From assembly GCF_019733355.1 (NCBI RefSeq), contig NZ_JAIHLQ010000006.1:124001-188000 (forward strand): a stretch of 64,000 bases of DNA, read 5' to 3'. This DNA comes from Pseudomonas baetica (GTDB lineage: Bacteria; Pseudomonadota; Gammaproteobacteria; Pseudomonadales; Pseudomonadaceae). Below are positions 35,879 to 44,599 of this stretch, one piece after another. The stretch's first letter is position 1; each line of letters begins with the position of its first letter. Below the pieces are notes generated by a model. The model saw only the letters and a list, made by a program, of their open reading frames with translations. It was not told the origin of the DNA and did not search any database. The position numbers and the translations under genes are program-made.

Positions 35879-36252
35879 TTTTCTGATCCGAGCAGGGGAA
35901 GGTAAGTAGGCGCCTCTTCGGAGAAGCGGCCTGGGGCAATTTGTACGCATTCTTCGTGTTCGGGTGACAACATCCCATTGACGACACGTGCGGGGATTTT
36001 CACTCCGCATTGAACTAGTGGGGCATCCCAAGTGAAGCGCTCGCGAGCCCGCATCTTTCCTTTCATGTCCGTTAGTACCTGGCTCACTCCTTCGGAGTAA
36101 GCGCGGCGCTCGAGTTCAGTATTCGGTGCGTACATTTCTTTGACTGGCTTGGTTTCGGTGTCAACGATCGTTTCGCGAGGTTCGTATTTATCAGTGCACC
36201 CAGCCGTGACGGCGATGCATAGAAGGGCGGCAGCCTTAAACAACTTGGCCAT
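35875..36252 (-). CDS. Conjugation lipoprotein
   Basis: 125 residues from ATG 36252. Signal with lipobox AVTAGC, so a lipoprotein, probably outer-membrane. The mature part has a conserved-looking C-terminal segment (QCGVKIPARVVNGMLSPEHE). It overlaps the traC stop by 17 bp and the next gene by 4. It is a candidate outer-membrane core component, distinct from the TraV-like gene at 39575; family uncertain. Confidence 0.65.
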   Translation of the reverse strand: MAKLFKAAALLCIAVTAGCTDKYEPRETIVDTETKPVKEMYAPNTELERRAYSEGVSQVLTDMKGKMRARERFTWDAPLVQCGVKIPARVVNGMLSPEHEECVQIAPGRFSEEAPTYLPLLGSEK

Positions 36253-39118
36253 AACGTGCTCCGTATGGGTGAGTTTTTGATAGGTCGATGATTGCTTGCT
36301 GGCGGGCGACCGACGATTCAATTCTTTGCTCGTTTACGATTGCTTCAGTCCTAAGCTCTCGCATCCGGTAATCATCAGGGTGCGAGCTTGCAATCCACAA
36401 AGTCATCGGGGCTGAAAAGAGTCTAAATACACCTGAGTAATAGAGGCTCTGGCTGGTCCGCATCCTGTAGAACACCTCTGAATACATCGGAGGCAGCGAG
36501 GCTAGAGAGCGCCACAGATCGATTTCTTCGTCGGTGAATGCGAGTTCTTCTTTGGCAACTCTGTAGTCAGACTCCGAGCAGGCAAGGAAAAAGTAATGAC
36601 TTGTGTTCTCGAGAATTCCGTCTTGCGAGTCGCCACCACCGCTCGTCTCTGCTTTGATCAGGTTCACAAAGTCTTTAACCGTCTGGCTTATCAGCAAGCA
36701 ACCAGCACCATAACGGCGCAACTCACGATAAAAACTGGACAAGGCTTTTGCGGCGTTCGGATCGGACAGTGTTGCCCAGGCCTCATCGACAGCAACCACC
36801 TTTTTACGGCTGCGATCGAGCTTGAACTTGCAGTACAAGTCGATTTGGCGGAATAGAGCCAATGTCACAATGCCAAGCGCAGGGGACTTCGACATGCGCT
36901 GTGTTTCAAGTACCGTAAAGTCGTTTTCCCAATCAACATCCAAGTAGCCATCGAAAATGGCGGCGAACGGACCAGTGCCGTAGTACAGCGTCAGGTTCTG
37001 TGCGAGAACCTCACCTTTCTGCTCATGGAAATTTGTCTTGATCAGGTGAGGGATGAAGTCCCTGAAGCGCGGCTCATCCATAGGCCGCGTCTCAACCCAG
37101 TCACGATAAAACTCCTCAAGTGCTTGGTATAGGAGAGATGAAGTCACCTTGGTTAGATTGGACTTGGTGGACCCTGAGCCGTCCCCGGCCTCCATCATCA
37201 TGATCAGCATCCGTGCGACGAAGAAAATCTCGTCAAGCTCGGGCTTCACATTGCGATTATTCTCATCACGCTTGAGGGCAAATGGATTAATACAGATTGG
37301 GTCAATTGTGCGGCCGGAGACGGGCTCAACAAACCGCTCGGTCGTGAGGCGGACGTAATTACCATTCAACACCAGACAAAGGCTTTCGTACGAATCACCT
37401 TTGTCAATGATCCAGACCTTCGGTCTGTATTTCACCCTCAGGGCCATCAACAAATTGTTGAAAGTAAATGACTTACCTGAGCCTGTGGTCCCGCAGATCA
37501 ACGAGTGAGCTGTGTTGACGCTGTTACCCCAAAGGTCCAAGAAGATCGGCTGACCAGCACGATTGTTCATCAGGATCGCAGGGTCGGGTACTCCTTGGTA
37601 CTCAACAAACATTGGGGCCATGTGCGAAACGCTCTCCGTCAGGTGAGGAATGCTTCGCTTCAGCAGTTTCATGCTGGTCTGGCGGAAATTAAATGGCATG
37701 CTGTTACGGACCACAGCATCCCCACGCAATACTTCTTTGTGACCGATACGCCACAGCCGACGCTCAAGCGACATGGCTTGGTCGTCAATGATCTCTTTGT
37801 TGAATCCCATCAGATTGATGTGAACAGACAGGTCGAAAAACTGCTCCCGGTTGCTCGCGTTCTCTGAGGACACCTTGCTCCTTACAGCATCAAGGTCGCT
37901 ACGCTGCCGTTCACGGGTTTCTTTGTCCCCTACGCGCATCGACTCCTTAGCCGCGATCATTCGACCGCGGATAGCTAGCCGGCTGGTCACGACAACAGCG
38001 CGTGGAACGCTCCAGTTCATTGTGATTAGACTTTCGGATTCAATCCCAGCCATGGCTACCTGGAGCATGCCAGGTGCGCTGCGAATCGGCTTGCCCATAA
38101 CGGACACAGGACGGATGTAGTACGGGACGCCGCGGTCGTGAATTGTCCAGCCGTTAGGCTCCGTTTCTACATGCGCAAAGGTAGCTGTCGCAGCAAGGTT
38201 ATCCCGGGTTTCAACGATGTCTGGATTATCCAGCGCATCAAGTATTGGTATGTCAGCCCTGTACTTCGGTGGCTCGATTTCAAAGCTCCGGACAGGGTTC
38301 ATCAGCCCATAGTGAAGGTTGATGTAGCCTTGACCAGTCAAAACCTCAGGTTGGAAGCCATAGGTAGCCAGTGCTTGTTCGATCTCAGTGCAATACTGAC
38401 CAAAAATCTTAGCGTGCCCGTTATAGGCACGCTCAGCCATTTTGTTTGCGTCTGCTAGCCCTACCGAAGCTAGCGCTGCTTTGACGGTAGTGTCAAAAAA
38501 CTTCCCGAAAATGTATTCAGGCTGCCACATGAACACGATGTAGAAATCGTTTACGAAGGGGAAGCGGCCTTCCCGTACCTCGCGCTTGATTGCTTCAGAC
38601 GCAGTTGCCCGGACATCTTCATCAGTCTCGTCCTGCTCAAGATCCGCAAGAGCATCGTCCTGCATCTTTTTCAGAGTGGCCGCAGTGGCATCGCCGAAGA
38701 ATCCATTGGCCGATGTCGCAGCCGAAAACTGCCGGTCCATTATGGAGTGGGCGATTGCGGCGGCGAACTCACCGGCTTCAGGGTCAATCTGATCTTGATA
38801 GAGCCCCATGATCTGGCGGATGTCGCGATGTGTATGTCGCAGAAACTGCCCGGTGCTTCCCGCTGGATACTTGTTCAGAACGTCCGAGAAACTGCCGGTC
38901 ACATCAAACAACATGTCGTTGTTGAACATGGACGCATCCACACCGGAAATCTTCCAAATCTTTGCGAACCGACCATCCAGCGTATGGAAATAGCGACCTT
39001 GCTGCTCGTATAGGAAGGCATCGGACAGCAGTTGAATTGGCATGCCGCCTTGATAGTTGCGACGACCCAGGCCAGCTAGCTCAGAGTCGTATAGGTGCAG
39101 ATCAGACTTTTTAGCCAT
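36236..39118 (-). CDS. traC: TraC/VirB4-family conjugation ATPase
   Basis: 960 residues, the largest gene of the block. N-terminal TraC domain, then the motor with Walker A CGTTGSGKSFTFNN (about residue 540) and Walker B KKVVAVDEAWATL (about residue 780), followed by LLISQTVKDF. It powers pilin extraction and channel assembly on the cytoplasmic face. The ATG overlaps the upstream gene stop by 8 bp. Size is slightly larger than F TraC (876 aa). Confidence 0.93.
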   Translation of the reverse strand: MAKKSDLHLYDSELAGLGRRNYQGGMPIQLLSDAFLYEQQGRYFHTLDGRFAKIWKISGVDASMFNNDMLFDVTGSFSDVLNKYPAGSTGQFLRHTHRDIRQIMGLYQDQIDPEAGEFAAAIAHSIMDRQFSAATSANGFFGDATAATLKKMQDDALADLEQDETDEDVRATASEAIKREVREGRFPFVNDFYIVFMWQPEYIFGKFFDTTVKAALASVGLADANKMAERAYNGHAKIFGQYCTEIEQALATYGFQPEVLTGQGYINLHYGLMNPVRSFEIEPPKYRADIPILDALDNPDIVETRDNLAATATFAHVETEPNGWTIHDRGVPYYIRPVSVMGKPIRSAPGMLQVAMAGIESESLITMNWSVPRAVVVTSRLAIRGRMIAAKESMRVGDKETRERQRSDLDAVRSKVSSENASNREQFFDLSVHINLMGFNKEIIDDQAMSLERRLWRIGHKEVLRGDAVVRNSMPFNFRQTSMKLLKRSIPHLTESVSHMAPMFVEYQGVPDPAILMNNRAGQPIFLDLWGNSVNTAHSLICGTTGSGKSFTFNNLLMALRVKYRPKVWIIDKGDSYESLCLVLNGNYVRLTTERFVEPVSGRTIDPICINPFALKRDENNRNVKPELDEIFFVARMLIMMMEAGDGSGSTKSNLTKVTSSLLYQALEEFYRDWVETRPMDEPRFRDFIPHLIKTNFHEQKGEVLAQNLTLYYGTGPFAAIFDGYLDVDWENDFTVLETQRMSKSPALGIVTLALFRQIDLYCKFKLDRSRKKVVAVDEAWATLSDPNAAKALSSFYRELRRYGAGCLLISQTVKDFVNLIKAETSGGGDSQDGILENTSHYFFLACSESDYRVAKEELAFTDEEIDLWRSLASLPPMYSEVFYRMRTSQSLYYSGVFRLFSAPMTLWIASSHPDDYRMRELRTEAIVNEQRIESSVARQQAIIDLSKTHPYGARYGQVV

Positions 39119-39587
39119 TCGTTGATACCTTCTGTGTTGCAGTAATCAGTCGCGATTCGGGGTAAACAGTGATGCGTGCTGAACTGACCCGGGAAACGTA
39201 TTCAGCAATGTCACGAAGCGAATTCGGTGATGTGTTGATCAGCACGATTTCGTTCTGGTTTATCGCCGGGTCAAATTCCGTTTCATAACCACTTGCGGCC
39301 GAGGCCAAGTTAAGAATTTCACCTAGAGTCAGATTTTGTTTTTTGAAGATCTGAGGCCAAGGAATTTGATCCGGTGGGGGTAGCGGCCGGGTGTCAACTT
39401 CGTTGGGTTTCGTAAAGATTCTTCGATAAAGATCAACGTCGGGTTGGCGAACGGTGAGGTCCTGGCCTCTCCCTAGGATCTGCTTCTCGTAATACTCACG
39501 AATGGCATCTTTGTGGTATTGCGTGATCCCTTCGGCTTGAGCAATTGGGGCAAGTAAAAACAGTAGGCTCAGGATTAGTTTGCCCAT
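39111..39587 (-). CDS. Exported STN/N0-domain-like conjugation protein
   Basis: 158 residues from ATG 39587 with a signal peptide (MGKLILSLLFLLAPIAQAEG). The C-terminal 70 residues (LTLGEILNLASAASGYETEF..., then VYPESRLITATQK) follow the pattern of the short STN/N0 domain of secretins, TonB receptors and DotD/TcpQ proteins. F plasmids have no such gene at this place; the type IVB system does (DotD). It may be a component of the outer-membrane ring. It overlaps the TraV-like gene by 13 bp. Confidence 0.6.
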   Translation of the reverse strand: MGKLILSLLFLLAPIAQAEGITQYHKDAIREYYEKQILGRGQDLTVRQPDVDLYRRIFTKPNEVDTRPLPPPDQIPWPQIFKKQNLTLGEILNLASAASGYETEFDPAINQNEIVLINTSPNSLRDIAEYVSRVSSARITVYPESRLITATQKVSTNG

Positions 39588-39898
39588 CCCGCTTCCTCCA
39601 TGATCACGTAGTCCCAGCGACCGCCATGCTTCACGCCTGTGCGCTTGTCGGCATATGGCACTACCCATACAGGTGCAACGACATCTGGATTTCGGATTGG
39701 ATAGTAGGGATCGCTTGAACCAAGTTCAGGCCTGGCGCGCAACCCTTCACGCAGCAACCGGACAGTGTCAGCGCCACCAGAGGAGTTAACCGTGTCGTAG
39801 ATCTGATCCATGGTTGCACTGTTCCGGAACGGTTCTTCATCAGTTGCGCAGCCGGTGAGGGCCATTGCCAAGAAGGAAAGAAGAATCAGCTTCTGCAT
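39575..39898 (-). CDS. traV: TraV-like outer-membrane lipoprotein
   Basis: 107 residues from ATG 39898. Lipobox LTGC with Cys near residue 17. The C-terminal VWVVPYADKRTGVKHGGRWD resembles the C-terminal VWIAPW segment of TraV in F/SXT systems. TraV, with TraK and TraB, makes the core channel complex in the outer membrane. Shorter than F TraV (171 aa). Its start lies 88 bp after the traB stop. Confidence 0.65.
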   Translation of the reverse strand: MQKLILLSFLAMALTGCATDEEPFRNSATMDQIYDTVNSSGGADTVRLLREGLRARPELGSSDPYYPIRNPDVVAPVWVVPYADKRTGVKHGGRWDYVIMEEAGWAN

Positions 39899-39986
39899 GG
39901 TCTTTGGCTCACTCTTGTCACGTACGAGATTTGCACGCCGTGTAGCTGGAAGGCGGATTTGGATTGAAGTCATAGTGCTGGCCGCC

Positions 39987-41567
39987 TTAGATCAGGGTGT
40001 CGTACATCGAGGCGTCGATGTCGAATGGTTCGAGGGGTTTCACAACACGGATTGGCTGGTCAGTCACAAAGCGCAGTCTGATGCCCGGCTCGACTTGAAT
40101 GGTGTCGACAGCAGCATCTGCTTCAGCTTCAAATCGCTCGCTGATCTTCTGGAACATCGAACCAATACCCTGGGCAACTGCTGCTTTTGTTGCGTCGCCT
40201 GTCAGTTGGCTCGTAGCACTCGAAGTGCCGTTTTGTGTAGAGCTGGTGTTGGTGAATTCCGCTGAACTCAAAGTTGTTGCATAAGCGGCTGCGGCTGCGG
40301 ATGCGGCTTGCAGAGCCAGGGTTCGACCTGAAGCTTTGTCGAGCCGTCCATACACGTCTTGTTCGTTGTCCCGCATGTCTACGACGTACCCAGTTGCCGC
40401 TACCATCTGCGCTCCGCCCGAAGCATCCCAGTAGCTCAATTGCTCAATGCGGATAAGTGCTCGGCCAGTAGAAGACGAAGAGGTTCTCCGGCCCGAGCAA
40501 AGACCCATAAGGTGGGCAGTACCAATGTCGCGCTCTACGCCATTCGGTCCGTGAAATATCCCGTGAACTGGAAGAACAACTGGGCGGGCTGGGATCTTTG
40601 AAGAGTCTGAAGCGCCCGGGGCGTTAGCGCCGATAGGGCAGCTGACGCCGTGCAAAGTTGTGACCTCAACAAAGGAAAAAGCCTCGACGGTGTAGGTATC
40701 TTGAGCTTTCTTCTTCGCGGCAGCCTCTTCCGCAGTTAACCCGGCTGGCTGAGCAGCAGGTTGGCCTGAGCTTTGAAACGCTTGGTTGTTCTGCTGGGCA
40801 GTGTTGGGTTTGCCATATACGTCATTGAACTGAGCGTTCAGGTTTTCGTTGTTGGTCTGTCCTGTTTGGTTGCTTGGGGTCGGCGCAGACATGTCATTGA
40901 AAAGGGATGTTTCTGACTGCGTGCCTGGGCCACCACCACTCTTACCCTGGAAGCTCGATTGAGTCTGCGCCTGAGTTTGAACTGGCGGGGCAAGCAGAAT
41001 GTAGTTAGGACCGTATTGGCTTGTTACCGGTGTTGTCATTGTCGACGGCAGTGCGGCAGGACCCAAATCAAGGTCTCCGTCGAACGATAAGCCACCCGAT
41101 GGAACTTTTAGACCCTGAACACCCGGCATGTCAGGAATCGTATTTGTGGTTTTGTCCTTTGCATTAATAGCGGCGTACAGGTCGTCAACGCCTTTCTTTT
41201 GAAGGTCGGCGATCTTCTCGCTCAACGCCCTCGTTTGGGCATTGTTTTGCTGTTGCATCTCACGCAATTGCTGATCGCGGACTTTATCCGCTTTGATCCG
41301 CTCAGCTTCCCCGCGATTAGCGTCGGCTTGCATGGCCTCAAGTTGCTTGCGGAACTGTGTGAGTGCCGCATCTTTGTCTTGGGCAGTGATTTGATTGACG
41401 CCTGCAGGGCCCGCCTCAATTGCTACCGGCGTCGACTTACCAGTAACAGGCGCAGTGCTTGAACTGTCCGACCACTTGCCGAAGAGGAACATGGCGCCAC
41501 CAACGGCAGCGAAGATCCAAAGAAGCTTTTTGTTAGGTCCTGATGGTCTCGGATTCGAATCACTCAT
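39987..41567 (-). CDS. traB: TraB/VirB10-like channel scaffold protein
   Basis: 526 residues. One N-terminal membrane span (LLWIFAAVGGAMFLFG, about 14-30), a coiled coil (about 70-125, QFRKQLEAMQADANRGEAER), a Gln/Asn-rich linker, and the C-terminal TraB/TrbI domain (from about 300) with FVEVTTLHGVSCPIGANAPG and VLPVHGIFHGPNGVERDIG. It bridges inner and outer membranes and changes state on ATP use by TraC and TraD. ATGA overlap with traK. Confidence 0.9.
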   Translation of the reverse strand: MSDSNPRPSGPNKKLLWIFAAVGGAMFLFGKWSDSSSTAPVTGKSTPVAIEAGPAGVNQITAQDKDAALTQFRKQLEAMQADANRGEAERIKADKVRDQQLREMQQQNNAQTRALSEKIADLQKKGVDDLYAAINAKDKTTNTIPDMPGVQGLKVPSGGLSFDGDLDLGPAALPSTMTTPVTSQYGPNYILLAPPVQTQAQTQSSFQGKSGGGPGTQSETSLFNDMSAPTPSNQTGQTNNENLNAQFNDVYGKPNTAQQNNQAFQSSGQPAAQPAGLTAEEAAAKKKAQDTYTVEAFSFVEVTTLHGVSCPIGANAPGASDSSKIPARPVVLPVHGIFHGPNGVERDIGTAHLMGLCSGRRTSSSSTGRALIRIEQLSYWDASGGAQMVAATGYVVDMRDNEQDVYGRLDKASGRTLALQAASAAAAAYATTLSSAEFTNTSSTQNGTSSATSQLTGDATKAAVAQGIGSMFQKISERFEAEADAAVDTIQVEPGIRLRFVTDQPIRVVKPLEPFDIDASMYDTLI

Positions 41568-42358
41568 TTGCTCTTCTCCGATACGATGAAGAGCAATCCA
41601 CGATGTGAATCACCGTAGACTTCAGATATATATTCGGGGGATGGACCTAAAATGTGAGAAGTCGGTAGCATCGCTACCTGGCGAGCCGTTCCGATTGAGT
41701 CCACCACTGCCTTGTTTGAGTAGTCGATCTGGTCGATTGCAAGCTTGAATGCAGTGCGGCCACGATTAACCACCTCGTAGGTGGTGCCGACATATGTTGG
41801 TCCGATAACTTGGGATTGGAGTGAAAACTCGACAGAACCCTGGCGGAAAACAACACGTTGCTCTTTAGTGAGCTTTGAAAAGTTATTTTTACGGTACCCA
41901 TTTGGAACTGTTCCATCGAACAGGTAGTTCATTAGTCCCTTGACGCGACCTTTACCATCCTTTGCCAGCTGGGAGCGATCAACTGGTGCTTGATGCGAAA
42001 TCGTCACCAAGCTATCTGCGCAGCCAGGGCGGGCTATCAAATTGACTTGATAGGATTGACCAGAAGGACCATCTACAGTTACTAGGCCAACGTATTGCCC
42101 GTCTGTAGTATTGAAGGCTAATTTGTTTTTTATCGGCGTTGGGAACAGCTCAAGGCCAACAGGTTGTTCACGGTTCACACCCAAAAGATATGTTTCGGGA
42201 AAAACTACCTCGGCCCGTTGGTTGTCGTTCGAAATATAAACATCAATTGGTGAATTTTCATAAATAACTGAACGTGGGGAACGGTTGCATTCCTCATCAG
42301 CAAAAACGGGTGAAGCAAAGGCTACGGCAACCATCGCAGCCAGAATTGTTTTTTTCAC
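41564..42358 (-). CDS. traK: TraK-like outer-membrane core protein
   Basis: 264 residues, GTG start overlapping the traE stop (GTGA). A signal peptide (MKKTILAAMVAVAFASPVFA) and a beta-rich mature part as in TraK/VirB9. It has LVTISHQAPVDRSQLAKDGK in the centre. It forms the outer-membrane core with TraV and TraB. Confidence 0.85.
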   Translation of the reverse strand: MKKTILAAMVAVAFASPVFADEECNRSPRSVIYENSPIDVYISNDNQRAEVVFPETYLLGVNREQPVGLELFPTPIKNKLAFNTTDGQYVGLVTVDGPSGQSYQVNLIARPGCADSLVTISHQAPVDRSQLAKDGKGRVKGLMNYLFDGTVPNGYRKNNFSKLTKEQRVVFRQGSVEFSLQSQVIGPTYVGTTYEVVNRGRTAFKLAIDQIDYSNKAVVDSIGTARQVAMLPTSHILGPSPEYISEVYGDSHRGLLFIVSEKSK

Positions 42359-42987
42359 TGAGCAATCTCCTGAGTTTGCAGATCGTCAGCGACGATGGCC
42401 CACTCGAAGTATTTCGACTGTTTGACAGGTTTCATCAGAATTCGGACGTTGAACTTGGCCTTGCCGAAGACAGTATTTAGCGTCGCGCGGTAGCGCAGCG
42501 CCTGGAAGGTCACAATATAACCTTGGGGTGTAGTTTCAATTTTATACGGCGAAGTTCGAACAAAAACCTGGGTAATCTGTTGCTCAGATGATTGCTTTGC
42601 AACCAACTTAAGAGTCTCTTCCTGAACAGCGCGGAACCGAGGCGACATTAGACGCAAGGCTTCATTTGCATTGCTAAACGAAGAGTCCGGCGTGAAGTTA
42701 TAAAAATTGTCAAGAAAGACAGAAGTAAAAGCGATGATGTGCCGCTCAGGAACTTCATTTTCGCTTACGAATACACCCTCTGCGTTCGGGTATCCGTACA
42801 TGACCCGCTGGCCCTGTAGTTCAACGTTCACATCCTGAAGATGATTGTTCCAGTTAATAAGGTACACAATGACCCCTGTCAGGATCACAGTGACTGCAAT
42901 GAATGCAACGTTGATTCTGCTTGCCCTCAACTCACCCCGACCGAGCAGGTTGAAGTATCCAAGCGGTACGCCGTATTTGTCGCTCAT
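42355..42987 (-). CDS. traE: TraE-like conjugation protein
   Basis: 210 residues from ATG 42987, two bases after the traL stop. One membrane span near the N-terminus (INVAFIAVTVILTGVIVYLI, about 24-43) and a periplasmic VirB8-like domain, as in F TraE (188 aa). Known to nucleate the inner-membrane complex. Confidence 0.88.
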   Translation of the reverse strand: MSDKYGVPLGYFNLLGRGELRASRINVAFIAVTVILTGVIVYLINWNNHLQDVNVELQGQRVMYGYPNAEGVFVSENEVPERHIIAFTSVFLDNFYNFTPDSSFSNANEALRLMSPRFRAVQEETLKLVAKQSSEQQITQVFVRTSPYKIETTPQGYIVTFQALRYRATLNTVFGKAKFNVRILMKPVKQSKYFEWAIVADDLQTQEIAQ

Positions 42988-42989
42988 TC

Positions 42990-43373
42990 TTAAGGCTCGT
43001 ATCGGTTGCAATAGGTAGGGGAGGGGAGCAGGCCAACCTCTAACCAAAGGTTGGTTAGGAATCTGTTGAGTGCCCGAGCAACCTTTCTGACAGCTGGGTA
43101 CATCGTCGCCAGGTCGCCGCTTTCAAGTTGACCCATAACAATGCTCAGTCGCAAAACCATGTGACCTGGAGGTGTATTTGCAGTAAGCCGTTTGTAGAGC
43201 CACAAACAGAAGCAACCCACAGCAAACGCATAAAAGGGGTCGTCCATGATGTTGTTCGCGATCGCCATCGGGATCATCCAAAACAAGAGGTCCTCTTTCT
43301 CTACTCCGCCAAAATTCAGCGGGGAAGTTGCGTACGCGTAAGTGTCGCTTTCTGTTGTGGTTCTAAGGTGCAT
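42990..43373 (-). CDS. traL: TraL-like conjugation membrane protein
   Basis: 127 residues. One hydrophobic hairpin (LLFWMIPMAIANNIMDDPFY and AFAVGCFCLWLYKRL, about 29-62), the TraL/VirB3 pattern; F TraL has 91. It sits in the inner membrane with TraE. It starts 16 bp after the pilin stop. Confidence 0.85.
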   Translation of the reverse strand: MHLRTTTESDTYAYATSPLNFGGVEKEDLLFWMIPMAIANNIMDDPFYAFAVGCFCLWLYKRLTANTPPGHMVLRLSIVMGQLESGDLATMYPAVRKVARALNRFLTNLWLEVGLLPSPTYCNRYEP

Positions 43374-43388
43374 GGCTTATCTCGTTAC

Positions 43389-43772
43389 CTAGGTCGTAGC
43401 GAAGTTGGTGAAACCAGCCCATGTAGCTACTTGGGTGATCGCTTTTTCGCCGAATAGGCAAATGAGGAACACGCAGACAGGGATCCACCACCACTTACCA
43501 CCAAGGAAAAAGATGGAGAACAATAGGCAGCCGATTGAGAGCCACAGCCCCCACCCTGCTGCGGATTTCCACCAGCCTTGAAGGCTGGTGTTCGTGTTTT
43601 TTGTCAGGGACGCATCTGGGCCAAATTGACCGTTCCAGGCTGTACCGTCGGCTGCATGAGCCATCTCAGGTATCAGAAATAGAGCAGCAACAGCGAGCAG
43701 CAGAAACAAGCTGGCCATGAACCGCCTCATTTCCTCCATGCGTACGTTATGGGTGATTCCAGTGACGGTCAT
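43389..43772 (-). CDS. traA: TraA-like pilin precursor
   Basis: 127 residues from ATG 43772 (GGAG about nine bases upstream); an inner ATG near 43739 is possible. A long leader ends in AHA about residue 42 (PEMAHA/ADGTAW), leaving a mature pilin of about 87 residues with two hydrophobic segments (WGLWLSIGCLLFSIFFLGG and WWWIPVCVFLICLF), as in TraA/VirB2 pilins. It would be the pilus subunit; four bp from the preceding gene. Confidence 0.75.
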   Translation of the reverse strand: MTVTGITHNVRMEEMRRFMASLFLLLAVAALFLIPEMAHAADGTAWNGQFGPDASLTKNTNTSLQGWWKSAAGWGLWLSIGCLLFSIFFLGGKWWWIPVCVFLICLFGEKAITQVATWAGFTNFATT

Positions 43773-43776
43773 CGTC

Positions 43777-44127
43777 TCAATCTCCGAGTCGAGGTGGGGT
43801 AGTAAAGAACTGCCCATCAGGTGTTAGCTCCTGATACCGAAGGCGTTTCTTCTCCGGGCGCAGGACAACGTTGATGGTTTCTTCCACGGGCCTGACCTGG
43901 CTCAACATTCGAACCAGATCCAGTCCAGGAAGGGGGTGGGAGGCCTCGGCTTTTTTCAGTTCATCTTGAGCAAGGCGCAGTGCCTGAGCAGCGCTCGCGA
44001 GGTGCTCAATTGCGATCTGATACTTCGGATCGCGCTGGTCGATGACGTATGAATCGCCCGCATACTCAGAAGCCACAGCGTTAAACGCAGAGACTGAAAT
44101 GCAGATGGCTAGAAAGACGGCTTTCAT
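43777..44127 (-). CDS. RAQPRD-like conjugative element protein
   Basis: 116 residues from ATG 44127, which has AAAGGAGA upstream. Signal peptide (MKAVFLAICISVSAFNAVAS). The HLASAAQALRLAQDELKKAE helix and the DLVRMLSQVRPVEETI...RP segment match the helical hairpin and the C-terminal repeat of the RAQPRD family of integrative elements. That family is placed beside pilin genes in other elements. First gene of the main conjugation operon, 19 bp after the operator at 44147-44174. Confidence 0.6.
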   Translation of the reverse strand: MKAVFLAICISVSAFNAVASEYAGDSYVIDQRDPKYQIAIEHLASAAQALRLAQDELKKAEASHPLPGLDLVRMLSQVRPVEETINVVLRPEKKRLRYQELTPDGQFFTTPPRLGD

Positions 44128-44146
44128 GAGGGTTCTCCTTTCACTA

Positions 44147-44174
44147 AATAGTGGAAAGGGAGTGCCCCATTTCG
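44147..44174 (-). promoter_or_regulatory. Shared palindromic operator, copy 1 (main conjugation operon)
   Basis: AATAGTGG followed by AAAGGGAGTGCCCCATTTCG on the plus strand; 23 of the first 26 bases match the site at 49240-49268. The centre GGGAGTGCCCC is palindromic. It is 19 bp upstream of the start at 44127, and a CACTAT in it could be the -10 box. See findings. Confidence 0.65.
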
Positions 44175-44189
44175 GGATGTTTTCCAAAA

Positions 44190-44214
44190 AAAAACCCGGA
44201 TTGCCCGGGTTTTT
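44190..44214. terminator. Strong bidirectional terminator
   Basis: 10-bp stem AAAAACCCGG / CCGGGTTTTT around ATTGC. It ends the upstream conjugation unit (stop at 44219) and separates it from the main operon. Confidence 0.85.
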
Positions 44215-44218
44215 TCAA

Positions 44219-44560
44219 TCAGTCGCGACGTGTACGGCCGGCAAGGGCAATGATCCAGCGGCGAGAACGGTGAAACATCGCTAGCAGGAGTCTGCCGAAG
44301 AATTTGAAGAGGTCGGCTGTGAGCAACGTCAGGACGTTCTGTACAAAGGTGAACACCATGCGGAAAACACCACTCACAACCAGGCTTGTCACTCCTCGTG
44401 TCGCCGGGAAGGCAAGACCCAGCCCGATAATGAACAGCACAATTCCGATGTAGCCCCAGATCCCTGCGCGCTGGATGTGGAATTCCATAAGGTTCAAGAC
44501 CCACTCTACAATCCCCTCCAGGCTGTAGTCCCAGTTCTTGATCCGTTCAAGCCATGTCAT
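44219..44560 (-). CDS. Small membrane protein of the coupling-protein operon
   Basis: 113 residues with two hydrophobic segments (GIWGYIGIVLFIIGLGLAFP, about 32-52, and VSGVFRMVFTFVQNVLTLLT, about 61-80) and a basic C-terminus. 39 bp after the coupling-protein gene, before a strong terminator. Probably an accessory of the coupling protein or channel. No family. Confidence 0.65.
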   Translation of the reverse strand: MTWLERIKNWDYSLEGIVEWVLNLMEFHIQRAGIWGYIGIVLFIIGLGLAFPATRGVTSLVVSGVFRMVFTFVQNVLTLLTADLFKFFGRLLLAMFHRSRRWIIALAGRTRRD

Positions 44561-44599
44561 AGAAACCCCCTTAAAAGATTCTGCATGCGAAATGTTTTG

